Source of the DNA: Meloidogyne chitwoodi
Taxonomy: Eukaryota > Nematoda > Chromadorea > Rhabditida > Meloidogynidae
Direction of reading: 5' to 3'
Assembly (NCBI GenBank): GCA_015183035.1
Contig: JACZZP010000011.1
Location: 186,001 to 250,000, forward strand
Length of the DNA: 64,000 nucleotides
The notes under the pieces are model-generated. The model worked only from the letters and a program-made list of their open reading frames with translations, was not told the DNA's origin and did no database searches. Made by a program: the position numbers and the translations under genes. This document shows, piece by piece, positions 1 to 25,780 of this stretch. Position 1 is the first letter of the stretch. Each line of letters begins with the position of its first letter.

Positions 1-266
1 AAAGTTGTCCGGCGAATATTTGGGCGTCAGATTATAGCATGAAAATTAGAAAAGAGACAGTTAGAGTAAGTAAGAGATAATACGAAAAAGAGTAAAAGAT
101 GAATATCAAAAATTCAAAATGTAAAAAACAAAAACGTTAAAACGAAATTGTAAAATTTAACGTTTTCATTTTTTAAGTTTTCTTGCTTTTTTTAGGAATT
201 TTTCAAAATAAATTGTTAAATAATAAATTTTAATAATCATTTTAAGGTTTTTTAGTTGTATTGAGA
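1..266. other. Upstream/5' flank of J-domain gene
   Basis: AT-rich flank with no open gene. A TTTTTTAG acceptor lies about 11 bases before the J-protein ATG at 267, which fits a spliced-leader acceptor. The first ~60 bases are less AT-rich than the rest and may belong to a neighbouring gene outside the window. Confidence 0.4.
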
Positions 267-926
267 ATGTTTACAAATAAGAGGACAATAAACTTTGATC
301 CATATAAAATTCTTGAATTAAAACATGGATGTACTTTAATTCAAATAACTCAGGCTTATAAAAAAATGGCTTTGAAATGGCATCCTGACAAAAATTTAAA
401 ACAAAAAGAATATGCACATAAAATGTTTCTTAAAATATCTCAAGCTTATGAATTTCTTAAGGATACGAAAAAATATGAGAAACATGACAAACAAAAGGTT
501 TTTTTTATTTAAAGTTTCTTTATAATTAACATTAATTTTTAGGAAAAGAAAAAAGCTACTGCAGAGAGAGCTAATCATGAAGCTACAATGGAGATGTTAA
601 AAAAGTTAAGTGAAGAACTCAAGCGTAGCAATGAAAATTTCAAAAAGAACTGTGAAAATTTCAAACGAAGCAGTGAAAATTTCAAAAAGAACTGTGAAAA
701 TTTCAAACGGAGCAGTGAAAGTTTCAATTGGAGCAGTGGATACTTTAAATGGGGCAGTGGTTTTAATTGGAGCAGTGAAGAATTCAAAAGGAAAAGTGAA
801 GAAAATAATAAAAATTTCAAAAAGAGCAATGAAAGTTTCAAAAATAACAGTGAAGAATTCAAAAGAAAGAGTGAAAATCTAAAAGAAACCTTAAAAAAGC
901 TTGAGGAATTTACTAGGAAACTTTAA
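267..926 (+). CDS. Small J-domain (DnaJ/HSP40-like) protein with heptad repeats
   Basis: Two exons (267-497 and 543-926) give about 203 residues. Residues ~5-77 form a J domain: YKILEL helix I, then ITQAYKKMALKWHPDKN with the HPD signature that stimulates Hsp70 ATPase, then ISQAYEFL. J domains recruit Hsp70 to clients. There is no Gly/Phe region, zinc domain or signal peptide. The C-terminal half is built of 7-residue units of the type xENFKKN / CENFKRS / SEEFKRK, encoded by 21-nt DNA repeats and likely a charged amphipathic helix or coiled coil. The start is the ATG at 267 because an acceptor lies just upstream; an in-frame TTG at 261 is not used. The J domain is clear, but the client and compartment are unknown. 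It faces the MetAP2 gene tail to tail. Confidence 0.85.
612..875 (+). repeat. 21-nt in-frame repeats of J-protein tail
   Basis: Degenerate 21-nt units (core GTGAAAATTTCAAA) encode the heptads of the J-protein tail. The first four copies are nearly identical, while later copies have diverged to Trp/Gly variants such as FNWSSGYFKWG. Confidence 0.85.
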
Positions 927-1308
927 AATGTTGTCTAAATCAAGTATTTTTTAAACTTTTAAATTATATATATTTTTCTTGACAGTTTAATTTAAATTTA
1001 TGGATATACATTACTTTAAATAAGAAAATTACACAATTATATTTAAATACTTTTTTCTATTTATTTATACATATTCAACAGAAATGAATAAAATATAAAA
1101 AAGTTTATTTAAAATAATATTCTTTATTTAATTCTACAACGATTATTTTTTTTTAGAATTTTTTAAGATTACCTATTTTATGTAAAAATTATTAAATAGG
1201 ACACTTAACTTTTTTATTTTATGTAGAACAAAAAAGAATGTTTAACTATTTTCTGATTTATTGTTTAAAAAAAAACCTTTTAACTCTCTCATTTATTTTA
1301 TTTTTTTC
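927..1308. other. Convergent intergenic region
   Basis: AT-rich spacer between the 3' ends of the J-protein (+) and MetAP2 (-) genes, with candidate AATAAA-type signals (for example near 1085). No further gene is visible. Confidence 0.5.
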
Positions 1309-3254
<1,946 letters not shown>

Positions 3255-3890
3255 TTTAAATATATTCACAAAAGAATTAATTAATCTAAAATTATTTTAA
3301 ATGAACATAAGATAAAAAATCACAAATCAAATTTAACTAAATAAATCCAATAACAACTAGTGATTAAAACAATCTAAATTTAAGCTTCGCAATAATGCAA
3401 AGCAGACTTCCAAAATTTATCCTTTATAAGGCAATATATACTAAATACCTTATATTTGGGTAACTAAACCAAAATACTCAACGATACTAAAAATTATATG
3501 AATTAAATATTTAAAAAATTTAGATGTTAAGTAAATTAACTTTTTTGATTTAACAAAAATAGTACTTAAACATTCCTCTCTTCCTCTAACAATTATTTGA
3601 GTATTATCAACTAAATTCACCATATAGTACTTTAATTATATACTCTAAAATACTTTTTTTGAAACGAGTCTCAGGCCAAGAGTCTCAAGCTTCTTTCTCT
3701 TTATCTCTACTTCACTTAAATTTAAATACTATTTCGCAACTAATCTCCCGCGACTAATCGGGCTTTACCTTTATTTTGTCAACTAACGAAATGTCAACTT
3801 CAAAAAGCCTATTTTATTTAATTTTTATATCTTATTTTGCCATTTTCGACATTTCATTAACATTTTATCATTTTTTTAGATTTCAAATTT
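3255..3890. promoter_or_regulatory. Divergent intergenic/promoter region
   Basis: This stretch separates the divergently transcribed MetAP2 (-) and DMAC1-like/DDX41 (+) units, so both promoters should lie here. A TTTTTTTAG acceptor at about 3871-3879 precedes the first + strand ATG and is a likely trans-splice site. Short CGACTAATC direct repeats occur near 3740-3760. No gene is seen. Confidence 0.5.
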
Positions 3891-4130
3891 ATGCAAAGTA
3901 AGAGAACTGTCAATACTTCTACTGACGATTGTTTAGATTGTAAATTAACTGTTTCAATTGGTTCTTTTTGTATTGGATCTTGGGCTGTTTACAACAGTTT
4001 GTCTAAAAATCCTTTTTCTATACGTTCTCGGCCATCTTTTGCTATTGGATTAGCATTTTATTATATTTCTATATCAAGAATTTTTTATTTGCCTCCATTT
4101 AAAAGTTTAAAACCAAGCAACGAAAATTAA
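3891..4130 (+). CDS. Small DMAC1/TMEM261-like membrane protein
   Basis: A single-exon ORF of 79 residues with a CLDC motif at about residue 14, followed by two hydrophobic stretches (SIGSFCIGSWAVY and FAIGLAFYYISIS). The CxxC-then-two-helices layout resembles the DMAC1/TMEM261 family (DUF4536), mitochondrial inner-membrane proteins that help assemble the distal membrane arm of complex I. The family link is tentative because conservation is short. The start is preferred because a TTTTTTTAG acceptor ends 11 bases upstream. Its stop codon ends at 4130, one base before the DDX41 ATG at 4132, which leaves no room for a separate trans-splice acceptor and suggests one dicistronic message. It could instead be a long upstream ORF. 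Confidence 0.55.
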   Translation: MQSKRTVNTSTDDCLDCKLTVSIGSFCIGSWAVYNSLSKNPFSIRSRPSFAIGLAFYYISISRIFYLPPFKSLKPSNEN

Positions 4131-4131
4131 T

Positions 4132-7193
<3,062 letters not shown>

Positions 7194-7347
7194 TGAACAA
7201 AAAAAAAGTAAAAATTTTGATTGTTTTACGTTTTTTACATTATTTAATTTGTATATTTAAAAGAATAAATGTTTACTAAAATGGCATTTTAACTAAAAAA
7301 CACAATTTATTAATTTTTAAAATTTCATAAAGGTTTTAGAAGTCTAG
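7194..7347. other. 3' flank of DDX41 gene
   Basis: AT-rich 3' untranslated/intergenic sequence with AATAAA at about 7263, a probable poly(A) signal for the DDX41 message. Confidence 0.5.
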
Positions 7348-8921
7348 AGAAAATTAAAAATTTCAACAACTACAGTAAGAAAATCATTTTTTCTTTTGGT
7401 GCTGAAACAACTTTTAAAATAACAAAAAATATTAATTTGTTTAAATATCCGTTTCAACGCATTAGAAAAATTGCTCTTTCTTACTGTAGTTGTTGATAAT
7501 TTAATTTTTTTCAATGTTTAGGGGAATTTTTCTCGACTCCCCTCTAACAGAATTTTTTCTTACATAGCTCATTCGAATCAGAATTTTAAGATCTTTCGAT
7601 GTTAGTAAGCTTTTGAAAACTGTTCAATAGAAAAAAAGCTAAAAAAATCAGTATATTCAGATTTTTAAAAGCTTATATCTCGACTTTTATAATAAACTTG
7701 AGATAGCTTAATATCTCATTAAATTCAGCTTTTTAAGCTCTTTCAAATATGCTTTACTTTGTCTAAATTGTTTCGGTAGAAGACGAGATATAGACGAATA
7801 AAATTATACGGCATAATTTTGAAAAAAAGACCTTCATTTTCTTTAATTTAATTTTTAAGCTTTTTAAATAAAATAGCTATTTAAATTTTGAACTAAATGA
7901 TGCCCATTAAGTCAAGAAATTTAATTAAATTAAAATTAAAAATTTTCCACCATCCAGTTTCCCGTAAAAAATTAATTTCCACCAAAAGGATTCGTCGACG
8001 TTCGTCAAAAATTCGTCGACGAAACTCGTCTATGGGAGGAATTTGTCATTAAAAACGCTAAAAAAATACAGTAAACTATCTCGACTTCTAAAATTCAAAA
8101 TTTTCTAATTTTTTAATATTTGATTCTGATTGTCGAACTTTATAAAATATATCAAAATCAGACATATCTGACTTTTAGAAAAAAAAGCTCTCAAAGAGAG
8201 GAGAATAAATATATTTTTGGTTAAGTGGAGAATTTTCATTTTTTGTGGGAGAAATGAAAAAAATGACCAAAGTTCGAATCCTTTTGGTGGAAATTAATTT
8301 TTTACGGGAAACTGGATGGTGGAAATTTTTTAATTTTAATTTAATTAAATTTCTTGACTTAATGGGCATCATTTAGTTCAAAATTTAAATAGCTATTTTA
8401 TTTAAAAAGCTTAAAAATTAAATTAAAGAAAATGAAGGTCTTTTTTTCAAAATTATGCCGTATAATTTTATTCGTCTATATCTCGTCTTCTACCGAAACA
8501 ATTTAGACAAAGTAAAGCATATTTGAAAGAGCTTAAAAAGCTGAATTTAATGAGATATTAAGCTATCTCAAGTTTATTATAAAAGTCGAGATATAAGCTT
8601 TTAAAAATCTGAATATACTGATTTTTTTAGCTTTTTTTCTATTGAACAGTTTTCAAAAGCTTACTAACATCGAAAGATCTTAAAATTCTGATTCGAATGA
8701 GCTATGTAAGAAAAAATTCTGTTAGAGGGGAGTCGAGAAAAATTCCCCTAAACATTGAAAAAAATTAAATTATCAACAACTACAGTAAGAAAGAGCAATT
8801 TTTCTAATGCGTTGAAACGGATATTTAAACAAATTAATATTTTTTGTTATTTTAAAAGCTGTTTCAGCACCAAAAGATAAAATGATTTTCTTACTGTATT
8901 TGTCGAAATTTTTAACTTTTT
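7348..8921. mobile_element. Long inverted-repeat (fold-back) element, ~1.57 kb
   Basis: The left arm (~7348-7994) and right arm (~8275-8921) are near-perfect reverse complements of ~647 bases with very few mismatches and no evident indels; positions of matching bases sum to ~16269 throughout. The 280-base centre has short CGTCGACG repeats and no coding potential. Each arm also contains its own inverted pair of the 19-mer CAACAACTACAGTAAGAAA (7364 and ~7495; 8774 and ~8906), so the structure is nested. No transposase or clear target-site duplication is seen. It is best read as a fold-back/MITE-type element or a recent inverted duplication, lying between two convergent genes. Confidence 0.85.
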
Positions 8922-9614
8922 TATTATTTAGAAGACTTTATCTCGGTTAATTTTTATAAATTTTTTTTATTTAAAAGTTCTTTCAATACAGTTTTTTGAG
9001 CTCTTTCTAATGATATATGTTTCATCCAAAATTGTTCAATAGAAAAAATCTCAAAAAATTCAATTTTCTCTAAAATTTTTAATGTTCAGATAGACCATTA
9101 TTTCGATTTTATTGATTTTTCAAAATATCAACAATTCAAATATATTTTTTTAATTTTATCAATTTAACAGATGGCTTTAAAAAATTAAAATTATATATAT
9201 ATATAAAATATTCCACCATGCTACAATCAAAATTAATTATAAAATAAAATAAAAATTTAAAAAAAATGTCTGGGGGACTAACACAAGAGAATTTAATAAA
9301 TTTAAAAAAAATAGAGAAGATCGGCAAATGAGGAAAAATAATGACAAAAAATAATAATAAAATATATAAAACAATAAAATCAACTAGTAAAAATTAATTA
9401 CCTATATAAAAAACTAGAATTAAAATAATAAATGAGAGAAGAAATTAATATTAGAGAATATATAATTAATTGCTTAATAATGGGACGGAAAAAAATACAA
9501 AAAAAAATGAGAGAAAAATTAGAGTTAAATTTATATGTCAAAAAAATGTGTATGTTTTCTGGCCTTTTTTTGTAAATTGGCAGAAAATAAATGATAAAAA
9601 TATTTCTTTTCTTT
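8922..9614. other. AT-rich spacer, 3' of egl-4
   Basis: No gene is recognised. The open frames here are low-complexity AT runs without splice or family support. Confidence 0.4.
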
Positions 9615-19308
<9,694 letters not shown>

Positions 19309-19963
19309 CTGCAGTTGGAGTAGATTTTTAACAATGAAGAAATAAAATCATAAATTATATCAAAATTTATATAATTTTAAATAATATAAAATCTGTTAAA
19401 AATATTAAAAAAAAACAAAATTAAATAAAAAATAATTAATGATTTTTAATCAAAATATGTACAATTAATTAATAAAAAAAATTCGTTTTATTAAATTTAA
19501 AAAATAAGGCAAATTAAAAAAAATATATTAAAAAAAACTCAGTCTTAATTTTTGAATAACAACGAATTGAGATGGTGGACAACTGAAAAAAAATTGTAAA
19601 AATAAATAAATAAAAAATAAGAGTTTAAATATTTTTTTTTATTTTTAATATTTAATTGATTAGTAAGAGTAAAAGAAATCGTATGATAAAAATTACCGAA
19701 TTAAATAGAAAGGTAAGATTATAATATTTAAAAGTTTAAATAAAAAAAGAAATGTGATAATATTTTGATTGAAAAGAAAATAAATAGAAAAATATATATA
19801 AACTACTATAAATAGATATTATTATTATTTTACTTTAAAGACACGAAAAGGTATTAAACAAACCAATTTTAGCTCCCAAAATTCTTCTAAAAATAAAATT
19901 TTAAATAAAAACACAAACCTTTTAAACACATTTCCTAAAATAATTTTTGCAGTCTGTTTTGAT
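19309..19963. other. Spacer between egl-4 5' exons and CCM2-like 3' end
   Basis: AT-rich. A candidate extra egl-4 exon at about 19535-19584 (minus; reads CPPSQFVVIQKLRL between a TTTTCAG acceptor and a weak donor) keeps frame with the exon at 19308, but it is not secure. The true start of the long PKG isoform was not found. Confidence 0.3.
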
Positions 19964-22900
19964 TTAGAGAAATCTTTCTTCGTCATTTTCAATAACTCCA
20001 TTAGCACGTAAAAAATTACCTAATACTTCAATTTCTGATGGATCACCTCGAAGTAAAGAACGCATTTCTTTAAAATAAATAATTTAAAAAAAATTAAATT
20101 AAAAACATACTTGCCAATAAATGTTTTCTCTCAGGTCCATATAATTCTAATAACTTTTGAGCAAATTCAATAATTGGAATTTCACTAGCACGCCAACGAT
20201 GAATTAAAACAGCAAATTTTCTTAGCTCATCGTGGCTAAGACATTCTGAAAGCTGAAAATTGATTTGTTGTAATTGAAATGTTTGGAATATAAAGGTTAA
20301 AAGAAACTTTCGTAATATAAACTTAAAATTTTATTTAAAACATGATACTTGAACAAAACATAAAATAGATATAGAGAAACTTTTTATATTAAATGAAAAA
20401 CATCAGATAATTAAATAAACTTGAATAAAAACATTAAATAAACTTGATGAAAAACATCAGATAATTAAATAAACCTGAATAAAAACATCAGATATTAAAT
20501 AAACTTGATGAAAAACGTAAAGTAAAGAAGAACATAATTAAATATCATTTTTCATTATTGACATATGAAACTTATTTAAATAAGCTTAATATTCGCTTAA
20601 AAATATAAAAAGATAAGGAATTAAAGTTGGAAGAGAAGCTTTTATTTTTGAGTATTCTCTCTCTTAAGCAAACAAACAACATAAAAAAAATCTTTTTTCT
20701 AAGCAAAGGTAATATTGCGCGAGCACATTCACTAAGAATTTACCCTTAAAATTTTTTTTTTACAAATTCTTTGGCCAACTTTTTTTTCTAAAAAATTGTT
20801 CACATTCAAACAACTTCACTTTTTTACCTATATTGATGGAAAAATTAATTTTATTTTATTTTATAAAAACAAAGGAAATATGCGCGAATAAGAGAGAAAG
20901 TAAAATAATAAGTAATAAAAAAATAAAATATATTTATTTATTAGGTAGAAAGAAAAGAAAAAAGAAAAAATAAAAAGGGGAAGCCATTATTTAAGTGGGT
21001 GAAAAAAATCCACAATGGCAATAAAAAATACTCTTTTAGGGCAAGAAAAGCTAATAAAAATAATGTTGTTATTTGTATGTAAAATAATAATAAAAAGAGA
21101 AAAGGAAATTGAATAAAAAAAAAGGTAGAAAAATGCGCATTAAAAAATAAAAATCGAAAAAGAGCTTTTTGAAGATAAAAAAAGAAGAATTTTTATATAT
21201 TAATTACAACTATATTACTTTTAATGGATTAAAAGACGGGAAAAGAAAAGAGAAAAAAATGGATTTAAATATTTTTAAGACGGAATAAAATTAAATAATT
21301 TAAAATTGATTTTTAGATGCAAAAAATAAAAAAATTAAATGTTTAGTACATGAGAGTCTTAAAATGTCATTAAATGTCAATTAGAGTCTTATCCTCAAAT
21401 TTAAAAAACCTTTTTCATCTGTTCTAATCTTTTATTTTTTATATACTCTAAAGTCATGTTATATAAAAAATATCTCTCCAAGTTATTCCAACACTCCTCA
21501 AGTTATACATATTATTTTTTTAATAAGTCATGTGTTTCTTTTTTATGAAACAATTTATTTTTTTTAAAAAAAGGTCCTTAGGGAGTGTGTAAAAACACTC
21601 AAAAACATTGTGATTTTTAATAAAAAATCAAATGGTAATATTTGAGTAAATAAATATTATAATAAAAATGCAAAAAAAAAAAGAAATATTTTAATTCTTG
21701 TATCTTAAATCCCCCAAAAATTAAAAAAAAAAAAAAAATCTTAAAAAGAAAAAATTCTTTTTTAATGGGAGGACACATTCTGTGTTAATTAAAAAAACAT
21801 ATTTTCTCAAGGAATCAATTTACCAAAAATAAGGCTTTTTTTTAATTTTCTTTAATAAAGAGTACATATAAATACTAAAAATGGATTTTTCAATTTTTAA
21901 AAATATATTTGTGTATTCATATTTCAGTTTTACTACTATAAAGTGTTAAAAGAGAAGAAAAGTAAAGGATTAAAAGAAAAAAAATATTTTTTTTTTTAAT
22001 TATAAAAATAAAAAAAGATTGGAAAAAAAGGTGAAGCCATTGACAGTTAAAATTAATTTAAATTAAAAAAAAAAATTACTTACATTATTTAAATATTCAT
22101 CAACTAAATTAACATAATAACCTTCACAAATATTATTATTTGAACAAGTTGTTGTTGTTGAAGAAGAAGAATTTGTAATATTTGTTGTCATAAAATTATT
22201 TAGAAAATATTCTTCTTCTTTATTTTTTAAATAATTTATTTTTGAATTATTAGTATTTAATTGTTTTTGTTGAATAATAAAATTATTATTATTAGAAGAA
22301 ATTGGAAAAGAAGATAAACTATTAGTTGATGATGTTGAAGATATTAATGATGATGATAATGGAATAAATTTTTCTTAAAAAATAATAATTAAAAAAATGG
22401 TTGGTGAGGGTATTTTTGTCGCCGCCGAGTTGTAAACCTCTTTTTTATAAAAACTTTTTCTGTTTTATATAAAGGTTACCTATGGCACCAAAACGTCTAA
22501 AAATTAATAAAATTAACCTTCTAATTCAGCATTTTTCTCTTGTGTTAATAAAAAAACTTTTTCTTCTTCTCCTTCTTTTTCAATATCAGAAATGGCTTCT
22601 CGATAAATAAATTGAAAACAATCAACAAAATGTTGACATATTTGTTTCGAAATAAATTCATTTGGAGTGTAAATAATTAATAAATCAAACAAATCTGAAC
22701 AAATATTAACATCTCCAATTTTTAATGTCAAAATATTTAGAGAAGGAATTAGACCAATCTTTAAATTAAATTGGAAAATTAAAGTCAGAATGACAGTAAA
22801 TAAAAATTAAAAAAAATAGTTAAAGAAATACCGATGCTAATTGATGTAAGGGAACAACAACTATCGTTTCACCAAATTTATTATTTATATTCATTGATGT

Positions 22901-23167
22901 ACAGTCACAAAATAAACAATCAGAAAAAGAATCAGAGTTATCTGCTTCGTCCTTAAAAATAAAAATTTTAATAAATTTTATAAAAATTACAAAGTCCCAA
23001 AACCCTACTATAAACAATAAAAAAAACCTTGGAAATCCGCATTTTTAAAATACCTCATATTCTGTTAATTTTAACCAATTAATTTCTTCATCTGCACCAA
23101 CATTGGTTAATGCTTCAATAAGTCGTCCAAATCGAATAGGCCAGTCGAACCTTTGTGGTTCTTCCAT
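19964..23167 (-). CDS. CCM2 (malcavernin)-like adaptor protein
   Basis: Six exons (23167-23054, 22951-22832, 22758-22518, 22373-22084, 20252-20111, 20067-19964) give ~336 residues. The N-terminal half (to ~160) looks like a PTB-type fold; FGETIVVVPLHQLAS and CFQFIYREAISDIE resemble the end of the CCM2 PTB domain. A Ser/Asn-rich linker follows, then a ~80-residue helical C-terminus (LSECLSHDELRKFAVLIHRW ... IEFAQKLLELYGPERKHLLA) resembling the CCM2 harmonin-homology domain. CCM2 bridges CCM1/KRI-1 and CCM3 with MEKK3 signalling. The match is by pattern memory and moderate; another PTB adaptor is possible. A 1.8-kb intron separates the two halves. Confidence 0.6.
20253..22083. other. Large intron of CCM2-like gene
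   Basis: AT-rich intron, 1.8 kb, containing diverged AAACTTGATGAAAAACATC repeats (about 20395-20530). No exon is visible. Confidence 0.5.
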
Positions 23168-24276
23168 TAAAAAATAATTTATATAGCTGATAATATGATT
23201 AAAAAGTAAAAAATTGTGAAATTCTGAAAAATAAAAATTAAATAACCCCGTAGGTCTCGGTCTTTCAACACTTAATTAAACGACCAGGGAGTTATCCCAC
23301 TACACCAACACATAATTATATAAAAAACTTAAACTATGTGCCTATAGTTGTTTTGGAAAAAGGAAAAATCAAATTTAATTAAACAATTTTATTAGTATTA
23401 TTTAGTCACGCAAAAAACACGCATATAAAATATTTTTTGTTTTATAAACAAAACAAAAAATATATCAATAAAGCATTTTTTTAGTATAAGCATGTATAAA
23501 TTTAAGCCCTTTTAAACAATAAAAAAGAATAAAAGAGTAGCTTTCAGTGAAAGAATATATATAAAAATAACACGTGCGTAAACAACAAAAAGAGTGTCAA
23601 TGCTGAAAAATAAAAAGACAAGAATTGTATTAATATTTGGCTAGAAACCAAAATTAAAAAGGGCGACGACATTGCCACTCACAAAACGAAAATAAATAAA
23701 TAAAAAATAAACCAAACCTTTACCCAAAACAAATAAACGGATTAAACAGAGAAAAGACGGTTACGCTATAGAACGAACCCAAAAGATCACGACAAATCGA
23801 GTAAACATAACTAAAAATTATAAAAAAAATTTTTTAAAAAAAGTTAAAAAAAGAAAACCTCTTGTTTTTATTTCCTGCCTTGAAAAAAGATTCTTTTCAA
23901 TAAAAGATTAACAAATTTGACAAATATAATTATGTTATTGATGTTTTAAATAATTAAATAATAAATAAAAAAAAAGTAAAAAGAAAACAACATTTATACA
24001 CAAAACATAAATTTAATATTTTGATAAATATTTAATTATTAAATTATATAAAGCAAAAATTCCGCTATTTAAAAATTAGTAAATTCTCTTAAAATTGATG
24101 GGAAAGATTTAAAAAAAAATTAAATAAATTTGCGGACTTTTTTTGCGGATTAAATAGTTTTTTTATGCTTATATAATTTGATATTTATATAACCAATTTT
24201 AAAATAAAAAATTCATTTATTTTTTTAAAGAAAAATAACTGTTCTTTCTCTATTATTATTTTCTATAATTAAATAT
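23168..24276. other. Spacer between CCM2-like and NAA50 genes
   Basis: About 1.1 kb with a tRNA-like sequence near its start and otherwise AT-rich. It probably holds the CCM2-like promoter and the NAA50 3' end. A TTTGCGGAC / TTTGCGGAT pair at ~24128-24150 resembles the palindrome found at 63.05 kb. Confidence 0.4.
23245..23316 (-). tRNA. tRNA-like sequence (degenerate)
   Basis: On the minus strand TGTTGGTGTAGTGGGATAAC resembles a tRNA D arm/A box, and GACCGAGACCT at the right distance is a poor B box. A full cloverleaf is not obtained. Confidence 0.4.
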
Positions 24277-25074
24277 TTAATTATTATTTTGATTAACCAA
24301 TTTCTCCAAAACAAAAGCATCATCTGGTTCTATTCTTTTATAATATTTTTCAACACGACCAGAAACATTAAAACCAAATTTTTTGTAAAAACTTAAGGCA
24401 CTTTCATTATTAGTTTGAACATGTAAAGTAACACTTTTAATTTGTGAATCCTTCTCGCATAAAGAAAATACATGTTCGAGTAATAGAGTTCCAACGCCAA
24501 ATCTTTTTTTTTAATTTTTTTTAAAGAATTACTCATAATTTATCAAAAAGCCTATAAGAGACCCCCTCTCCTCATCAAAAAAATTAAATAAAAAAACAAA
24601 ATTAAAAATCAGTTTATAAAGGAGGTGACGTTTAATCCCAAAAAATCAATTGAAACATCCTTGTCCTTTTTTAATATTAAAAAAAAAAACCGTCTATAAG
24701 GTGCAAGCGTACCCAAAGTCATAATATACAATTTCTTCACTCCATCCACATTATCTATACGACAATAAACACCTCCAACAATTATATCATTAAAATAAGC
24801 CAATTTTGCAAGTTCTCCAGCATTAATAACTTCTTTATAAAATTTTTCGTTGTAGCAGATTGGGAAAACAGCCAGATTAAGACGCTTCAATTGCTTAAAA
24901 AATACGAAGCATTAATTCGATTTAGAATAAAATTTAAAAAAAAAGTGCGCAAACCATGACATTATGTTTTGTAATATCACCCAATTCAATATCACATCTT
25001 CCTGCACAAACATTTTCAATTCGACATTTTTGCTCAAATTCCTGTTGCATTAATTTGTCTTTGTTAACAACCAT
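24277..25074 (-). CDS. N-alpha-acetyltransferase 50 (NAA50/San)
   Basis: NAA50 is the GNAT-fold acetyltransferase of the NatE complex; it acetylates N-terminal Met followed by hydrophobic residues and supports sister-chromatid cohesion. Three exons (25074-24955, 24893-24691, 24502-24277) give 182 residues. The core matches the family closely: IELGDITKHNV, LKRLNLAVFPICYNEKFYKE, ELAKLAYFNDIIVGGVYCRI, LYIMTLGTLAPYRR followed by FGVGTLLLEHV (acetyl-CoA Q/RxxGxG/A-type loop), LHVQTNNESALSFYKKFGF and KYYKRIEPDDAFVLEK. It carries an N-terminal extension of about 25 residues compared with the human enzyme. Confidence is high. Confidence 0.95.
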
Positions 25075-25780
25075 TTATTTAACTATTATAAAAATTAAAT
25101 TAAAAAAAACAAAAAAATATTTTAAAAAGAAAAAAATAAATAAAATAAACAATCAAATATATTTAAAAATAATAAAAGAAAAATAAAAATATTTATTTAA
25201 TTAAATTATAGCGTGATAGTATTATAATATTTAATTAAAAATTAAGTGATATTGAGCAAGAGGGCTACATGCGCTTTACTAGCGAACACAACTTTTCTCT
25301 CAAAAAATAAAAAGTTGGGTGAGAATAAATGTGTATAATATATTAATTAATGGACCTAAAAGTAGAATAAATTTTATTTTGGGTTTTGCATCTTTCTGAA
25401 TTTTATAAAAAAATATTTTGACACACAGCAAATTAAATTTAAATTAAAAAACATTTAAAAATTACTTAATTTATTTCTTTTCTGTTTTTCTTTAAAAATT
25501 TCCTAGAAATAAAATTGAGTAAGATAGAAATGTTCGTACACCCAGAGGATTCGAACCTTCAACCTAAACTATTGTAAACCTAAACTCTTAACCGTTGCAC
25601 CAAGAGTGACTTAATAAAATTAAAATAATTCCAACTAAGTATGTATCCTTTGCTGTGTTTTTTAAATTTTCGTTTTTTAATAAAAAATATAACACATTTT
25701 GTCTGTAAACTACTATTCTCAAGTATTAGATGTACAAATTTCTCCTTCTCACATTCAAACGCACAAAATATTTTTTTATT
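25075..25780. other. Spacer between NAA50 5' end and WASP 3' end
   Basis: 700 AT-rich bases between two minus-strand genes. It holds a tRNA-like sequence (25537-25610) and no other recognisable gene. Confidence 0.45.
25537..25610 (-). tRNA. tRNA-like sequence, best preserved of the set
   Basis: On the minus strand: TTGGTGCAACGGTTAAGAG (A box) and GGTTCGAATCC (perfect B box). A five-pair acceptor helix CACTC/GGGTG and a mostly paired T stem are possible. The anticodon arm is spoiled by a repeated GTTTAGGTT, so it is probably a pseudogene, although a working tRNA with an odd anticodon arm cannot be excluded by eye. Confidence 0.5.

Noticed and set aside
575..862. Leu/Phe/Ser-rich minus-strand ORF
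   Set aside because: Antisense shadow of the J-protein heptad repeats.
8175..8372. ORF in the palindrome
   Set aside because: Lies in the inverted-repeat arm and centre; no family signal and no transposase motif.
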